Below the pieces are notes generated by a model. That model did not search any database. It saw only the letters and a list, made by a program, of their open reading frames with translations, and was not told where the DNA came from. A program made the position numbers and the translations under genes. From Reinekea marina (GTDB taxonomy: Bacteria > Pseudomonadota > Gammaproteobacteria > Pseudomonadales > Natronospirillaceae), in NCBI RefSeq assembly GCF_030409715.1, contig NZ_JAUFQI010000001.1:2654501-2718500 (forward strand): a DNA stretch of 64,000 bases, written 5' to 3'. Positions 10,133-20,427 of the stretch are shown here, in pieces (within the stretch, counting starts at the first letter, position 1; each line of letters starts with the position of its first letter).

Positions 10133-10625
10133 CGGCAGTTTTCACCTCTGTCCATATAAGTTCACTGGGAATAACCCCATGACCGGTCGAAAAAGATGCC
10201 TGTTCAATATGCTGTTTTAAAAAGTATTCCAGCCTCTGCTGCGCCTGGAATTGTGACGCCGATATGGCTGCGTCGGTTGGTTCTGTGCTGTTTACGCTGA
10301 TTCGTGGTATATCATCGTTCAGAGAAGGCGTTTGCATCACCCAATAGCCGCTGCTAATGGCCACGGCAAACAATGCGGCCACCGATATTTTCGGCATCCA
10401 GCTTATTTTTTGAACCTCGGGTTTGGGCTCGGCAGCGCTGGCCTCTGAGTTTAGCCCCGCCTGACTGATTTCATCACCTTGCAAAACAGCTTGAGCACAA
10501 GAAACCTGATGCCATTTCTCGATGACACTGGGGTCTTCTTCCATCGCATTTAACATGCGCTGGACGTCTAATTCACTGGCTTCGCCATCTAAGAAGGCTG
10601 AAAAACTCTCATGTACTTTTGTCAT
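10125..10625 (-). CDS. rseA: Anti-sigma-E factor RseA/MucA
   Basis: RseA holds sigma-E inactive at the membrane until regulated proteolysis. The cytoplasmic anti-sigma domain (~1-80) contains the family opening ESFSAFLDGEASELD and WHQVSCAQAVLQGD. One membrane helix follows at about 89-105 (ISVAALFAVAISSGYWVM), then a short periplasmic domain of ~60 residues ending WTEVKTADE. The 166-residue length is close to other MucA proteins. It lies 12 bp after rpoE. Confidence 0.93.
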   Translation of the reverse strand: MTKVHESFSAFLDGEASELDVQRMLNAMEEDPSVIEKWHQVSCAQAVLQGDEISQAGLNSEASAAEPKPEVQKISWMPKISVAALFAVAISSGYWVMQTPSLNDDIPRISVNSTEPTDAAISASQFQAQQRLEYFLKQHIEQASFSTGHGVIPSELIWTEVKTADE

Positions 10626-10637
10626 TTAACAACGACC

Positions 10638-11243
10638 TCAACTTTGCGCGTGTAAACGGTTACGACCGGCCATAACCGACTGCATGTTAGTTTCTATAAA
10701 CTCTCTTGCCCTAAAGATTCTTGAGCGCACCGTACCAATGGGCGTGCCCATAATGTGCGAGATATCTTCATAGCTCTTTCCTTCAAACTCTCGCAGCGTA
10801 ATCGCAACTCGCAATTCTTCCGGTAATGTATTTAATAATTGATTCAACTCAGATTCTAATTGCCCTCGAGCGAGTAGATTATCGGGAGACTCTTCACTTT
10901 TTAAAGGCTCCGGTGTTTCTATCACCATCATGGCATCTAAGTCTTGCGCTCGATAACTCGGCTTCCGAGCAGCCGATTCAAGGTGATTCTTCGCCGTATT
11001 CGTGGCAATTCTATGCAGCCAAGTAAAAAAAGCACTGTCTCCACGAAACCCAGACAAAGCTCGATAAGCTTTCACAAAGCTTTCTTGGACAATATCCTCA
11101 ACAATATCGCGCTCAGAAACGAGTTGTATAACAACCGTGGCGAGTTTGTGTTGATATTTCAACACCAGCAAATCAAACGCCCGCTTATCACCGGCTTGCG
11201 CTTTTTTAACTAGGATTAAATCAACATCGGTGGCTTCTGCCAT
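10638..11243 (-). CDS. rpoE: RNA polymerase sigma factor RpoE/AlgU
   Basis: This is an extracytoplasmic-function sigma factor for envelope stress. Region 2 contains DIVQESFVKAYRAL and FFTWLHRIATNTAKNHL; region 4 contains LREFEGKSYEDISHIMG and TVRSRIFRARE, the -35-binding helix-turn-helix. The 201 residues and the order rpoE-rseA-rseB-rseC-mucD match algU-mucABCD. A sigma-E type promoter about 30 bp upstream points to autoregulation. Confidence 0.97.
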   Translation of the reverse strand: MAEATDVDLILVKKAQAGDKRAFDLLVLKYQHKLATVVIQLVSERDIVEDIVQESFVKAYRALSGFRGDSAFFTWLHRIATNTAKNHLESAARKPSYRAQDLDAMMVIETPEPLKSEESPDNLLARGQLESELNQLLNTLPEELRVAITLREFEGKSYEDISHIMGTPIGTVRSRIFRAREFIETNMQSVMAGRNRLHAQS

Positions 11244-11271
11244 TCCGTCTGCTCCAATTTACGAATACTTC

Positions 11272-11299
11272 ATAGACGATGATCACTGCGAAAAGTTCC
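11272..11299 (-). promoter_or_regulatory. Sigma-E type promoter of rpoE (autoregulatory)
   Basis: On the minus strand GGAACTT (11299-11293) is followed by a 16-nt spacer and TCTAT (11276-11272). E. coli RpoE promoters use GGAACTT, about 16 nt, then TCTGA or TCTAA. The -10 lies 29 bp upstream of the rpoE ATG, so a short leader is expected. Confidence 0.8.
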
Positions 11300-11408
11300 T
11301 TCAGGGTTGAAATTACCTCAGTTCGAAGAGATAAATGCAATTTCTGAGATGCACTGACCTTGCAAACTCCGTACAATCTTCGCCGATTCATGTCTTGAGT
11401 ATAGAATT

Positions 11409-13010
11409 ATGTCCGCTCGTCTTGCTACTGATGTTTTAATTGTAGGCTCTGGTGCCGCCGGTTTAACCATGGCCTTAAGCCTGCCCAGCCATATGAATAT
11501 ATTGGTACTCAGTAAAGGCGAATTGGGTGGCGGCTCTACAGCCTGGGCGCAAGGCGGTGTTGCTGGCGTGCTCGACGAAGTAGATTCTGTAGATCAACAT
11601 GTAGAAGATACCTTAAATGCCGGTGCCGGCCTGTGCGACCCAAAAGCAGTGCGATATACCATTGAACGCTCGGCCTGTGCGATTCATTGGCTGGTCGATC
11701 AAGGTGTGCCTTTTACCATGGCCGATGGCTCTGACGCACAATTTCATTTAACCCGTGAAGGCGGCCATAGCCAACGGCGAATTATCCACGCGGCTGATGC
11801 GACCGGCATGGCGATATCTACTACCTTGATTGATCGTGTCAACCAAGCCCCGAATATTCTCGTGCTCGAGAATCACGTCGCTATAGATCTAATTACCTTA
11901 GAAAAGCTTGGCGTTACCAACGAACCGAACCGCTGCGTGGGCGCGTATGTACTCGACACAACAAAAGATGAAACCATCACCATTGGCGCTAGTTTCACTT
12001 TGTTAGCCACGGGCGGCGCCAGTAAGGCTTATTTGTTTACATCGAACCCCGATGGAGCTACCGGCGATGGCATTGCGATGGCTTGGCGCGCGGGCTGCCA
12101 AGTCGTTAATATGGAGTTTAATCAATTCCACCCTACTTGTTTGTATCACCCTAAAGCTAAATCGTTTTTAGTGTCTGAAGCGGTTCGCGGTGAAGGTGGC
12201 TTGCTTAGGTTGCCTAACGGCCAACGATTTATGCATAAGTTTGATGAACGTGCCGAATTAGCACCACGAGACATTGTTGCTCGAGCCATCGACCATGAAA
12301 TGAAACGCTTGGGTGCCGACAATTTATTTTTAGACATTTCTCATAAACCAGCCAGTTTTATTAAGTCGCACTTCCCCACCATCTACAAACGGTGCCTTGA
12401 ATACGGTTATGACATGACCAAAGAGCCATTACCAATTGTACCTGCGGCACACTATACCTGTGGCGGTATTCGCACTAATGAACACGGATCAACTGATTTA
12501 GTCGGGCTTTATGCCGCGGGCGAATCTGCCTATACGGGTTTACACGGCGCTAACCGTTTAGCTTCTAACTCATTACTTGAGTGCATCGTTTATGCACGAG
12601 CGGCCGCTGAACACATAGTGAGTTCGAGCTTAAAACCGTTCAACGCCGAACAGTTGCCATTGTGGGATGAATCTCGCGTCAGTGATTCCGATGAGCTCGT
12701 TGTGATTACTCATAACTGGGACGAACTGCGACGATTCATGTGGGATTACGTAGGTATTGTGCGAACCGATAAACGCTTAGAACGAGCGCAGCGCCGAGTA
12801 AAACTGCTAAAGCAAGAAATAATGGATTACTACTCAAATTATCGAGTGAATGCGGATTTATTGGAATTACGTAACTTAGTGGTGGTGGCCGAGTTGATCA
12901 TTGAGTCGGCTTTATCTCGCAAGGAAAGCCGCGGTCTGCATTATACTCGCAGCCACCCACAAACGAATGACAATGCTGAAATTACGGTGTTGTCTTCAAC
13001 AGAGCGTTAG
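11409..13010 (+). CDS. nadB: L-aspartate oxidase NadB
   Basis: NadB oxidises L-aspartate to iminoaspartate, the first step of de novo NAD synthesis, using FAD. The dinucleotide motif GSGAAG is at 13-18. Further FAD and active-site blocks of the fumarate reductase/NadB family are present: [22 protein letters not shown], the arginine of [14 protein letters not shown] and [13 protein letters not shown]. The 533 residues are full length. It is divergent from rpoE, the usual partner arrangement, and its 3' end overlaps the convergent ygfX gene by 29 bp. Confidence 0.97.
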   Translation: MSARLATDVLIVGSGAAGLTMALSLPSHMNILVLSKGELGGGSTAWAQGGVAGVLDEVDSVDQHVEDTLNAGAGLCDPKAVRYTIERSACAIHWLVDQGVPFTMADGSDAQFHLTREGGHSQRRIIHAADATGMAISTTLIDRVNQAPNILVLENHVAIDLITLEKLGVTNEPNRCVGAYVLDTTKDETITIGASFTLLATGGASKAYLFTSNPDGATGDGIAMAWRAGCQVVNMEFNQFHPTCLYHPKAKSFLVSEAVRGEGGLLRLPNGQRFMHKFDERAELAPRDIVARAIDHEMKRLGADNLFLDISHKPASFIKSHFPTIYKRCLEYGYDMTKEPLPIVPAAHYTCGGIRTNEHGSTDLVGLYAAGESAYTGLHGANRLASNSLLECIVYARAAAEHIVSSSLKPFNAEQLPLWDESRVSDSDELVVITHNWDELRRFMWDYVGIVRTDKRLERAQRRVKLLKQEIMDYYSNYRVNADLLELRNLVVVAELIIESALSRKESRGLHYTRSHPQTNDNAEITVLSSTER

Positions 13011-13407
13011 CTTGTAATGCTTGAGATTGCCAAACCGTAAACGCCATGTTTAAGGCGCGCCAGCTGCTGTCACTGACCTGGTCTTTCCAGACGACTAAAC
13101 GCTCTTTGCCTTGTTCGCTTTTAAGGTGCCAAAGTATAAATTGCGAAGATCGCCGACCACGCCCAGTCCATTGCCATTCACTTTCGTCGTGTTCAAAGCC
13201 AAACGTCAATTTACCCATTTGCCATGATAAACGAGAAATTGGCATGGGTCTAAAAAACCCATAACTGGCAAAAGCCATAAACCAAACTACGAAGGCAAGT
13301 AGGCCGATATATTGAGCCAACACTATTGAAAAAAGCAACCAGCCAATACAATGCACGCCCATTGGCCAGCGGCTTTTAGTTAAAGATACGTTAACCGTTG
13401 CGGGCAT
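12982..13407 (-). CDS. ygfX: YgfX/CptA family membrane protein
   Basis: This protein of 141 residues has a hydrophobic pair of helices at about 20-52 ([25 protein letters not shown]), then a soluble tail with [21 protein letters not shown]. That layout and its place next to sdhE fit YgfX (DUF1434/CptA). In E. coli it was described as a toxin acting on MreB/FtsZ, with the SdhE homologue as partner, though its function is debated. It overlaps sdhE by 17 bp and the 3' end of nadB by 29 bp. Confidence 0.8.
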   Translation of the reverse strand: MPATVNVSLTKSRWPMGVHCIGWLLFSIVLAQYIGLLAFVVWFMAFASYGFFRPMPISRLSWQMGKLTFGFEHDESEWQWTGRGRRSSQFILWHLKSEQGKERLVVWKDQVSDSSWRALNMAFTVWQSQALQANALLKTTP

Positions 13408-13657
13408 AGTCTAAAATTATCTCGACCATACGTTGCAGCTCGGCATCTTCACTTTTAGATTTCTGCATAAACCAATCGAACAAATCTTGATCTTCACTAT
13501 CGATTAACCGGCGATATAAGAACTTATCGGCCTCATTTAGGCTGCGAAACTTATTTTCGGTAAATGGGACTAGCAAACCATCGAGTTCTAGCATGCCTCG
13601 CCGACTGTGCCACCAAAGACGTCGAATTTCTTGCTCTTCTTTTTCCTTTTGATCCAC
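13391..13657 (-). CDS. sdhE: FAD assembly factor SdhE (YgfY/CptB)
   Basis: SdhE promotes covalent attachment of FAD to the succinate dehydrogenase flavoprotein. The small helical protein of 88 residues has the diagnostic RRGMLELD, which holds the family RGxxE motif. Its partner ygfX overlaps the 3' end. It is divergent from ygfZ, another factor tied to iron-sulfur enzyme maturation, across a 67-bp gap. Confidence 0.94.
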   Translation of the reverse strand: MDQKEKEEQEIRRLWWHSRRGMLELDGLLVPFTENKFRSLNEADKFLYRRLIDSEDQDLFDWFMQKSKSEDAELQRMVEIILDYARNG

Positions 13658-13724
13658 TTTCGATTACTCTACACCATTGAATATTGTCGATAGTTTACCA
13701 TTTTCTAGAGTCAAACCGAGCCTT

Positions 13725-14531
13725 ATGAACAAAATAACTCAACATCCGTTAAAACATTTAGCATCATTGTCTGTACAAGGTCACGATGCATTCACTTTTT
13801 TACAAGGCCAATGCACCCAAGATTTATCGAAGATCCCAGACTTTGGTGCGCTTCCTGGCGCATTTTGCACACCAAAAGGCCGAGTGGTTGCGAACGTTTG
13901 GCTATACAAAGTCGGAAATAATAACGAGGCTTTTGAGTTAGTGTGCCATGAAAGCATCGCTGAAGTGCTTTATAAACATCTCAAGAAATACGTCCCGTTT
14001 TTCCGTGGCACAACCATGACGGTGTCTCCCTCTGATGAGTTGCAAGCCAGTGGGCACTTAGGTTTAGGTGAAAAACCTGGGTTTATGCTTAACGAGCACA
14101 TGTCTATCGAGCTTCATTCTCAACTTCCAGAGGATTCATCAGCGACGCCTTGGCAGATCGCTGAAATAGAAAACGGTGTGCTTTGGTTGAGTGACTCTCA
14201 ATCTGAACAATGGATTCCGCAAAACGTTAATTTAGACAGCCTAAACGCCGTGTCATTTAGCAAGGGCTGCTATACCGGACAAGAAGTGGTTGCACGATTG
14301 CACTACAAAGGCAGCAGTAAAAAAAGACTCTTTGCGGTAAAATCAACGATAGGCTTTGCAAGCAAAAGCTTAATTAACCAAGAAGGTAAGGCCGTAGGCG
14401 ATGTCATCCAACATATCGATGCAATACCTTTTAGTTTTGCTTTGGTTGTTATGAAAACAGAAGCCGCAGAGTCGCCAATTTTTGTCACAGAAAACGAGCA
14501 GGTTTCAGTAGAACTGCTACACTCATTTTAA
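13725..14531 (+). CDS. ygfZ: Folate-binding Fe-S cluster maturation protein YgfZ
   Basis: YgfZ is a tetrahydrofolate-binding protein related to the T protein of glycine cleavage and needed for some Fe-S enzymes. The signature KGCYTGQE has its conserved cysteine at residue 182. The N-terminal FLQGQCTQDL block is also typical. The ATG at 13725 is chosen. A TTG at 13677 would add 16 residues without similarity to the family and would run into the sdhE/ygfZ promoter region. The length is 268 residues against ~326 in E. coli, with a shorter C-terminus. Confidence 0.93.
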   Translation: MNKITQHPLKHLASLSVQGHDAFTFLQGQCTQDLSKIPDFGALPGAFCTPKGRVVANVWLYKVGNNNEAFELVCHESIAEVLYKHLKKYVPFFRGTTMTVSPSDELQASGHLGLGEKPGFMLNEHMSIELHSQLPEDSSATPWQIAEIENGVLWLSDSQSEQWIPQNVNLDSLNAVSFSKGCYTGQEVVARLHYKGSSKKRLFAVKSTIGFASKSLINQEGKAVGDVIQHIDAIPFSFALVVMKTEAAESPIFVTENEQVSVELLHSF

Positions 14532-14558
14532 ATAGCTTCGAACGGGCATAGAAAACAG

Positions 14559-15395
14559 ATGAGCAACATTGTAGAAACGGTCACGCAAGATATTATAGAT
14601 GCGCTAAATAATGACCAGTTAACACTACCTAGCCTTCCAGAAATAGCCTTAAAGGTCAGAGATATCGCAGAGTTAGAAGACACTACGATCAATGATTTAA
14701 CCGATATCATCATCCAAGATTCAGCTCTTACGGCCCGCATCATTCGGGTCGTGAACAGCCCTTTACTGCGTGCGCCTCAAGAAGTGAAAAACCTTCCTAT
14801 GGCGGTGAGTCGCTTAGGCATGAACTACACGTCAAATTTAGCCATTGGTTTAGCCATGGAACAAATGTTTCAAGCCACCAGTGAAATGATCGAAAAACGC
14901 ATGCGTGCCTTATGGCAGCTCACCGGTACAATTTCCACTTGGGCTTCGGTATTAGCGACCCACACCAAGATCTTACCACCCGATGAAGCCATGCTTGCGG
15001 GGTTAGTCCATCGACTGGGCGCACTGCCAATTTTAGCCTATGCCGAAGAACGGGATGACATTATTCAAGACAACATCACGTTGGGCAAAATCATTGATCG
15101 CTTGCATGGCCCACTAGGCGAAGCTATTTTAAAAAAATGGGAGTTTTCTGAAGATATCTCGCAAATTCCAAAACTGTACCGAAAAACGGATCGTGTTTCA
15201 GATGAGCCCGACTTTGTTGGCCTGATCACCTTAGCGAACTTAATCCACAACCGTGAAATCCATGCGGGGTGGGGTTTAAAAGAATGGAAAGATATTAAAC
15301 TCTTCGACCAATTTCATCTTCCTGCCGATAAAGAGCACGTGATTTACAATGAACTAGAAGAAAAGGTGAAGGCGTCACGCGCTGCACTTATGTAA
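14559..15395 (+). CDS. HDOD-domain protein
   Basis: The 278 residues form a single HDOD domain: LPSLPEIALKVRDIAE at the start, DSALTARIIRVVNSPLL, then AVSRLGMNYTSNLAIGLA. HDOD is a non-catalytic relative of HD phosphohydrolases found in signalling proteins; the full HD metal pair is not evident. Targets cannot be inferred from the sequence. It follows ygfZ by 27 bp and overlaps the convergent YkgJ-like gene by 8 bp. Confidence 0.88.
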   Translation: MSNIVETVTQDIIDALNNDQLTLPSLPEIALKVRDIAELEDTTINDLTDIIIQDSALTARIIRVVNSPLLRAPQEVKNLPMAVSRLGMNYTSNLAIGLAMEQMFQATSEMIEKRMRALWQLTGTISTWASVLATHTKILPPDEAMLAGLVHRLGALPILAYAEERDDIIQDNITLGKIIDRLHGPLGEAILKKWEFSEDISQIPKLYRKTDRVSDEPDFVGLITLANLIHNREIHAGWGLKEWKDIKLFDQFHLPADKEHVIYNELEEKVKASRAALM

Positions 15396-15651
15396 CGTTG
15401 ATCGTCGTAATCACTTCCAGATTATTAAGAATAGAGAGCGCCTGCTCTCTATTTACTCCACAAATAGCCGCTTCGGCCTTAAAATTAGCGCACACCGTTG
15501 GCCGCTCGGGTCGATCAAAAATTTTGCAATTAAATTTTTGATCTAAATGGACACAGACCACTCCGGCGGGCTTTCCACTGGGCATACCATAAAAAGGTTC
15601 ATTAATGCTGGGGGCAATGCAACAGGCACCGCACCCTAATCTACATTCCAT
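15388..15651 (-). CDS. YkgJ family cysteine-cluster protein
   Basis: An 87-residue protein with N-terminal cysteines C3, C7, C10 and C11 (MECRLGCGACC) and later ones in VVCVHL, FNCKIF, TVCANF and AICG. This matches the YkgJ/UPF0153 family of putative zinc- or iron-binding proteins; no enzyme activity is established. It converges on the HDOD gene with an 8-bp overlap. Confidence 0.85.
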   Translation of the reverse strand: MECRLGCGACCIAPSINEPFYGMPSGKPAGVVCVHLDQKFNCKIFDRPERPTVCANFKAEAAICGVNREQALSILNNLEVITTINVT

Positions 15652-15711
15652 TGAACTTGCCTATAACGGGAGAATCGATAAACTGCTTCACAACGATGAG
15701 AAGGAAACAGC

Positions 15712-16470
15712 ATGCTAAAAACAGAAACACTCGGCAGTGGACCCGATTTAATCTTTTTACACGGTCTTTTTGGTGCCGGTGATAACTGGAAAAGTATCGC
15801 ACGATCTTTGAGCGAGCACTACCGCATTCATTTAATTGACTTACCAAACCATGGTCGATCTGGCTGGACAGATGACCCTTCATACCCGGCTATTGCCTCT
15901 ATAATAGAAGAGTGGATTGAGTCTCAAGGCATTGACAGCTACCTATTGCTCGGTCATTCAATGGGCGGTAAAGTGGCCATGCAAATGGCGTTGAACGAAC
16001 ACAGTTCTCGTATCAAGAAATTGATCGTTGTTGATATTGCCCCCAAGTTTTACCCGCCGCACCACCAAAGTATTTTTAAGGCGCTGAACACACTAGATTT
16101 AACTCAACATAACAATCGCCAGGCAGTTGAATCCGAACTACGACCTTATGTAGAAGACCCAGGCATTCGCCAGTTTCTGTTAAAAAGCCTGTATAAAAAG
16201 GACGGCGTGTTAACCTGGCGTTTTAATTATTCGGTGTTGGAATCTAAATACGAAGAAATTGCTAAAGCGCCTACGGCATCGCAACCGTTCACTCTCCCGA
16301 CACTTTTTATAAAGGGTATGAACAGCCAATACATCACCAAAGAAGACCAACCAGAAATAAATCGATTATTCCCAAATGCGCAAGCTAAATTGATCGAAGG
16401 CGCTGGCCACTGGCCTCATGCAGAAAAGCCAACGGCTTTTCAAAAAATCATAGAAACGTTTTTAAAATAA
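15712..16470 (+). CDS. Alpha/beta hydrolase, YbfF-like esterase
   Basis: A 252-residue alpha/beta hydrolase. The nucleophile elbow GHSMGG places Ser83; the oxyanion-hole motif is [10 protein letters not shown] and the catalytic histidine is probably H233 in [16 protein letters not shown] after strand 4 is also typical of YbfF. YbfF acts on short acyl esters and acyl-CoA in vitro; its cellular substrate is unknown. An AAGGA ribosome-binding site precedes the ATG. It is followed after 10 bp by the DUF808 gene. Confidence 0.88.
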   Translation: MLKTETLGSGPDLIFLHGLFGAGDNWKSIARSLSEHYRIHLIDLPNHGRSGWTDDPSYPAIASIIEEWIESQGIDSYLLLGHSMGGKVAMQMALNEHSSRIKKLIVVDIAPKFYPPHHQSIFKALNTLDLTQHNNRQAVESELRPYVEDPGIRQFLLKSLYKKDGVLTWRFNYSVLESKYEEIAKAPTASQPFTLPTLFIKGMNSQYITKEDQPEINRLFPNAQAKLIEGAGHWPHAEKPTAFQKIIETFLK

Positions 16471-16480
16471 GGACACAACG

Positions 16481-17389
16481 ATGGCCGGAACTAGCCTACT
16501 GACCCTGATAGATGATATAGCAACCTTACTTGACGATGTTGCCGTGATGACCAAGGTTGCCGCTAAAAAAACCGCTGGTGTATTAGGCGATGATTTAGCT
16601 TTAAATGCACAGCAAGTGACTGGCGTTAAAGCCAATAGAGAGATACCCGTCGTCTGGGCTGTTGCAAAGGGCTCTTTTTTCAATAAGTTGATACTGGTGC
16701 CATTGGCCTTAATTATCAGCGTTTTCTTACCTTGGGCGATCACGCCGTTATTGATGCTAGGTGGAGCTTATCTGTGCTTCGAAGGCGCTGAAAAAATACT
16801 GCACAAATTTTTGCACTCTAAAGAAGAAGCCGATCATCAACACAAAGCCAAATTACAAGCCGTTGCAGACCCCAACGTGAATATGGTTTCCTTTGAACGT
16901 GAAAAAGTAAAAGGCGCCATTAGAACTGATTTTATTTTGTCGGCCGAGATTATTGCCATTACCTTAGGCACCGTAGCTACGGTAAACCTCACCACTCAAT
17001 TTTTTGTGTTGGCTACCATCGCAACCGTTATGACGGTGGGTGTTTATGGATTAGTTGCGGGCTTGGTCAAAGTAGATGATTTAGGTTTGTATTTAACTCA
17101 AAAGCCTGAGGCTTCCGCGTTTACTCAATCAATTGGTGCTTTATTGTTAAGTTTGGCGCCTAAAATGATGAAGTTTTTATCCATCGCTGGCACCATCGCA
17201 ATGTTTTTAGTGGGCGGAGGTATTATTGCACATGGTATTCCCGCGCTTTATCACTTATTTGAAACTTGGGCCGTTGAGTTCGGATTCTTGTTAACACTGC
17301 TTAACGGAATTACCGGTTTGATCGCAGGGTTTTTATTGGTAGGTCTGTATACAGTATTTGAGAAAGTTAAAGCGCGCCTTAGCGCATAG
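16481..17389 (+). CDS. DUF808 family inner-membrane protein (YedI-like)
   Basis: The opening [21 protein letters not shown], then [18 protein letters not shown], is diagnostic of DUF808/YedI. The 302 residues have hydrophobic segments at roughly 70-100, 150-195, 235-258 and 265-295, with a soluble section around 105-145. Its function is not known. A 10-bp gap from the esterase suggests a two-gene operon. Confidence 0.9.
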   Translation: MAGTSLLTLIDDIATLLDDVAVMTKVAAKKTAGVLGDDLALNAQQVTGVKANREIPVVWAVAKGSFFNKLILVPLALIISVFLPWAITPLLMLGGAYLCFEGAEKILHKFLHSKEEADHQHKAKLQAVADPNVNMVSFEREKVKGAIRTDFILSAEIIAITLGTVATVNLTTQFFVLATIATVMTVGVYGLVAGLVKVDDLGLYLTQKPEASAFTQSIGALLLSLAPKMMKFLSIAGTIAMFLVGGGIIAHGIPALYHLFETWAVEFGFLLTLLNGITGLIAGFLLVGLYTVFEKVKARLSA

Positions 17390-17453
17390 CCTTTTCTAGT
17401 ACAAATTAAAAGGCGGCGAAACAAATGTTCAGCTGCCTAATACTTTTTAACTA

Positions 17454-17735
17454 TTAACCATAAACGCACAAGTAAGCCGTACTTACTGGCACTTGCAATT
17501 GAAACTTACTGTTAGCGGGTACATGAAACTGGGTGCCGCTTAAATAAGTGATCCAATCTTCAGTCCCTGGCAATTTCACAATTAACTCACCTTCAATGAC
17601 CTTCATTAGCTCAGCGGCTTCAGTACCAAACTCATAGCGGCCTACCGACATAACACCGACTGTGGCTGGCTTATCGTGATCATCCAGCGTTAAAGATTGA
17701 ACCGCTCCGGCAAAGTACTCATTATGTTTAATCAT
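17454..17735 (-). CDS. ppnP: Pyrimidine/purine nucleoside phosphorylase PpnP
   Basis: PpnP (YaiE, DUF1255) is a small cupin that phosphorolyses several nucleosides. The 93 residues include KPATVGVMSVGRYEFGTEAAE, then GELIVKLPG and GTQFHVPANSKFQL, the usual cupin strands of this family. The size agrees with the E. coli protein (94). It is convergent with the DUF808 gene. Confidence 0.93.
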   Translation of the reverse strand: MIKHNEYFAGAVQSLTLDDHDKPATVGVMSVGRYEFGTEAAELMKVIEGELIVKLPGTEDWITYLSGTQFHVPANSKFQLQVPVSTAYLCVYG

Positions 17736-17803
17736 TTAATTTAATCCTAATAATAGTGTTTATTGTGCTTTTTAAGCCTCAGCTCAGAAGCGCAGAGTTG
17801 AGG

Positions 17804-19633
17804 TTATTCCTCGCCTAAAAAGCCACCAGTCTGATGTTGCCACAATGCGTTATAAATTCCGCCTTGTGCAATGAGTTCTTGATGCGTACCTTGCTCTACT
17901 ATACGGCCTTGATCCATCACGACTAATCGATCCATCGCGGCAATTGTCGATAACCTGTGCGCGATAGCAATAACAGACTTACCTTCCATAAGTTTATAGA
18001 GGTTTTCTTGGATGGCCGCTTCTACTTCAGAATCGAGTGCTGACGTTGCCTCATCTAACACTAAAATGGGGGCGTCTTTCAACAAAGCTCTTGCTATGGC
18101 GATACGCTGGCGCTGACCTCCGGAAAGTTTTATCCCGCGCTCACCCACTTGTGCGTCGAATCCTTTTAACCCATTTGGGTCGGTCAGATCGGCAATAAAA
18201 TCGAGTGCCTCGGCTTTTTTACATGCGGCTAATAGCTCATCTTCGGTTGCGTCGGGTTTGCCGTATAAGATGTTTTCTCGCACCGAGCGATGCAGCAGCA
18301 TAGTATCCTGAGTCACCATACCTATTTGCGCCCGTAGAGATTCTTGTTGCACAGACGATATTTCTTGGCCATCAATTCGTATTGCGCCAGTTTCAACATC
18401 ATAAAACCGCAGCAACAAATTAACCAACGTAGATTTACCCGCACCAGAGCGGCCAACCAGACCCACTTTTTCACCAGGTTTAATCTGCAAATTGAACGAA
18501 TCAATAACCCCAGCACCTTTGCCATAGTGGAACCCTACTTGATCAAATTCAATGGCACCTTGATGTACATTTAACGCTGGAGCATTTGGTTTATCTTCAA
18601 TTGCAATAGGCTTGCTTAATGTAGATATGCCATCAATGACGGTACCAATGTTTTCAAACAATGCCGTTACTTCCCACATGATCCAATGGCTCATGCCGTT
18701 TAAGCGCAGCGCTAAAGCCAACGCAACGGCTATAGCGCCAACTGTTATACTGCCTTGCAACCACAAATACACCGACAATGCGCCAATTGAAAACACCAAG
18801 GTGTAATTCAGCCATTCAATGCACAAGTTTAAACCCGTCACTAAACGCATTTGTTTATGAACTGTTTTTAAAAAACCATCCATACCTTCTTTGGAGTAAT
18901 CGGCTTCGCGTTCGGTATGAGCGAACAACTTAACTGTTTGAATATTGGTATAGCTGTCTACGATACGGCCTGTCATCAGTGATCGAGCATCGGCTTGCTC
19001 CGCAGCGACATTTCTTAACTTTGGCACGTAATAGCGCTGAATGGTTATATAGCCTACCAACCATACCAGCATTGGAATCACCAAAATCTTTTCAGCATTA
19101 CCCACTAAAAAAACCATGGTAATAAAATAAATAACCACATAAACCAATACATCCAACAGCTTCATGACGGACTCACGTACCGACAGCGAGGTTTGCATAA
19201 GCTTTGTGGCTACTCGACCTGCGAAATCGTTCTGATAAAACGATAAGCTTTGCTTAATCAAATACCGGTGCGCTTGCCATCGAATGGCCATTGGGTAGTT
19301 TCCAAGCAGCGTTTGATGCACCAACATAGAATGCAACAAGACGACACCCGGAATGACGACTAACAGTAAAATACTGATAGCTACGAGTTCGAATTGATAA
19401 TCGATTAAAAACGTTTCTGGATTACTGGTGCTAAGCCAATCGATCACGACACCGATCATGCCAAACATAGACGCTTCAGCAATGGCTACGAGCGACGTCA
19501 GTAAAGAAACAAACAGAATAGGCCACCACATTCCGCGGGTGTAGTGCAAACAAAACTGAATCAGTGTTGATGGTGGCTGTTCGGGCTGTTGAGAAGGGAA
19601 CGGATTTAAAATCCGTTCGAAAAAAGAGAGCAT
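17804..19633 (-). CDS. ABC exporter, fused permease and ATPase
   Basis: A half-transporter of 609 residues. An N-terminal six-helix permease domain (~30-330) is followed by an ATPase with Walker A GRSGAGKST, signature LSGGQRQR, Walker B ILVLDEATSALD and the switch histidine in AIAHRLST. The architecture is the MsbA/multidrug type, working as a dimer at the inner membrane; the substrate cannot be told. It starts 17 bp after the carbonic anhydrase gene and probably shares its transcript. Confidence 0.92.
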   Translation of the reverse strand: MLSFFERILNPFPSQQPEQPPSTLIQFCLHYTRGMWWPILFVSLLTSLVAIAEASMFGMIGVVIDWLSTSNPETFLIDYQFELVAISILLLVVIPGVVLLHSMLVHQTLLGNYPMAIRWQAHRYLIKQSLSFYQNDFAGRVATKLMQTSLSVRESVMKLLDVLVYVVIYFITMVFLVGNAEKILVIPMLVWLVGYITIQRYYVPKLRNVAAEQADARSLMTGRIVDSYTNIQTVKLFAHTEREADYSKEGMDGFLKTVHKQMRLVTGLNLCIEWLNYTLVFSIGALSVYLWLQGSITVGAIAVALALALRLNGMSHWIMWEVTALFENIGTVIDGISTLSKPIAIEDKPNAPALNVHQGAIEFDQVGFHYGKGAGVIDSFNLQIKPGEKVGLVGRSGAGKSTLVNLLLRFYDVETGAIRIDGQEISSVQQESLRAQIGMVTQDTMLLHRSVRENILYGKPDATEDELLAACKKAEALDFIADLTDPNGLKGFDAQVGERGIKLSGGQRQRIAIARALLKDAPILVLDEATSALDSEVEAAIQENLYKLMEGKSVIAIAHRLSTIAAMDRLVVMDQGRIVEQGTHQELIAQGGIYNALWQHQTGGFLGEE

Positions 19634-19650
19634 GGAACCCCTTAAAAATT

Positions 19651-20262
19651 TTAATCGATAAAGTTAACAACCCCAGTTTCAAGCGAATACTCTGCCCCGA
19701 CCACGGTTACTCTTTCTTGCTGTACCAATTTCTCTAAAATAGGCGATGAATATCGAATGTGACCTACAGAGGCTCTAACATTGGCGCGAATGGAATATTT
19801 TTTCAATTCTTCTTCATCTTCGCTGATATTCGATTCACAAAGCGTCTCAATAACAGGACGAATACGGGAAACGATGGAATTGAGATTGTGTGATGAAGAA
19901 TCAACATTTCCGCGTATGACGTCGATAGTCGACTTTATCGCACCGCAATTACTGTGCCCTAACACCACTACTAAAGGTGTACCAAACTGCTCTACCGCAA
20001 ACTCAATTGACCCTACCTGAGAAGGCGCAACAATGTTGCCCGCGACACGAATCACAAACAAATCACCTAAGCCTTGGTCAAAAACGATTTCCGCTGGAAC
20101 GCGCGAATCAGAACACCCTAAAATAACCGCAAAAGGTTTTTGCTCAGCAACCACAAGCTGCCTACGCTTCTCTGAAGACATTTCTTCATGCTGGCTGTTT
20201 CCAGCAACGAATCGTTCATTTCCTACTTTCAAACGCTCTAAGGCTTCAGCCGCCGTGATCAT
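19651..20262 (-). CDS. Beta-class carbonic anhydrase
   Basis: It interconverts CO2 and bicarbonate. Zinc ligands are C50 (CSDSRVP, with the D52-R54 dyad), H103 and C106 (GHSNCG). The 203-residue length is typical. It is the first gene of a pair with the ABC exporter, a known combination in some Pseudomonas relatives but without an obvious functional link. Confidence 0.95.
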   Translation of the reverse strand: MITAAEALERLKVGNERFVAGNSQHEEMSSEKRRQLVVAEQKPFAVILGCSDSRVPAEIVFDQGLGDLFVIRVAGNIVAPSQVGSIEFAVEQFGTPLVVVLGHSNCGAIKSTIDVIRGNVDSSSHNLNSIVSRIRPVIETLCESNISEDEEELKKYSIRANVRASVGHIRYSSPILEKLVQQERVTVVGAEYSLETGVVNFID

Positions 20263-20427
20263 AGTAACTCCAACTTAATTCATTTTCTCTAAGATATCGC
20301 AATATGCGAACACCGCAAGACTAGAATGGTCAGAGCAATAGTGAATTTTTGGAAAAAACGATCACATACGCAGTTACAGGCTCGCATATGGACGCCAGCC
20401 TGATCTGCAACCTAATGTAACTATCTA

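Noticed and set aside
17411..17445. Terminator between the DUF808 gene and ppnP
   Set aside because: Only a 7-bp stem with a wobble and a 20-nt loop is seen, too weak to call.
20377..20402. Terminator after prpF
   Set aside because: The 6-bp inverted repeat CAGGCT/AGCCTG has no T run and could be chance.
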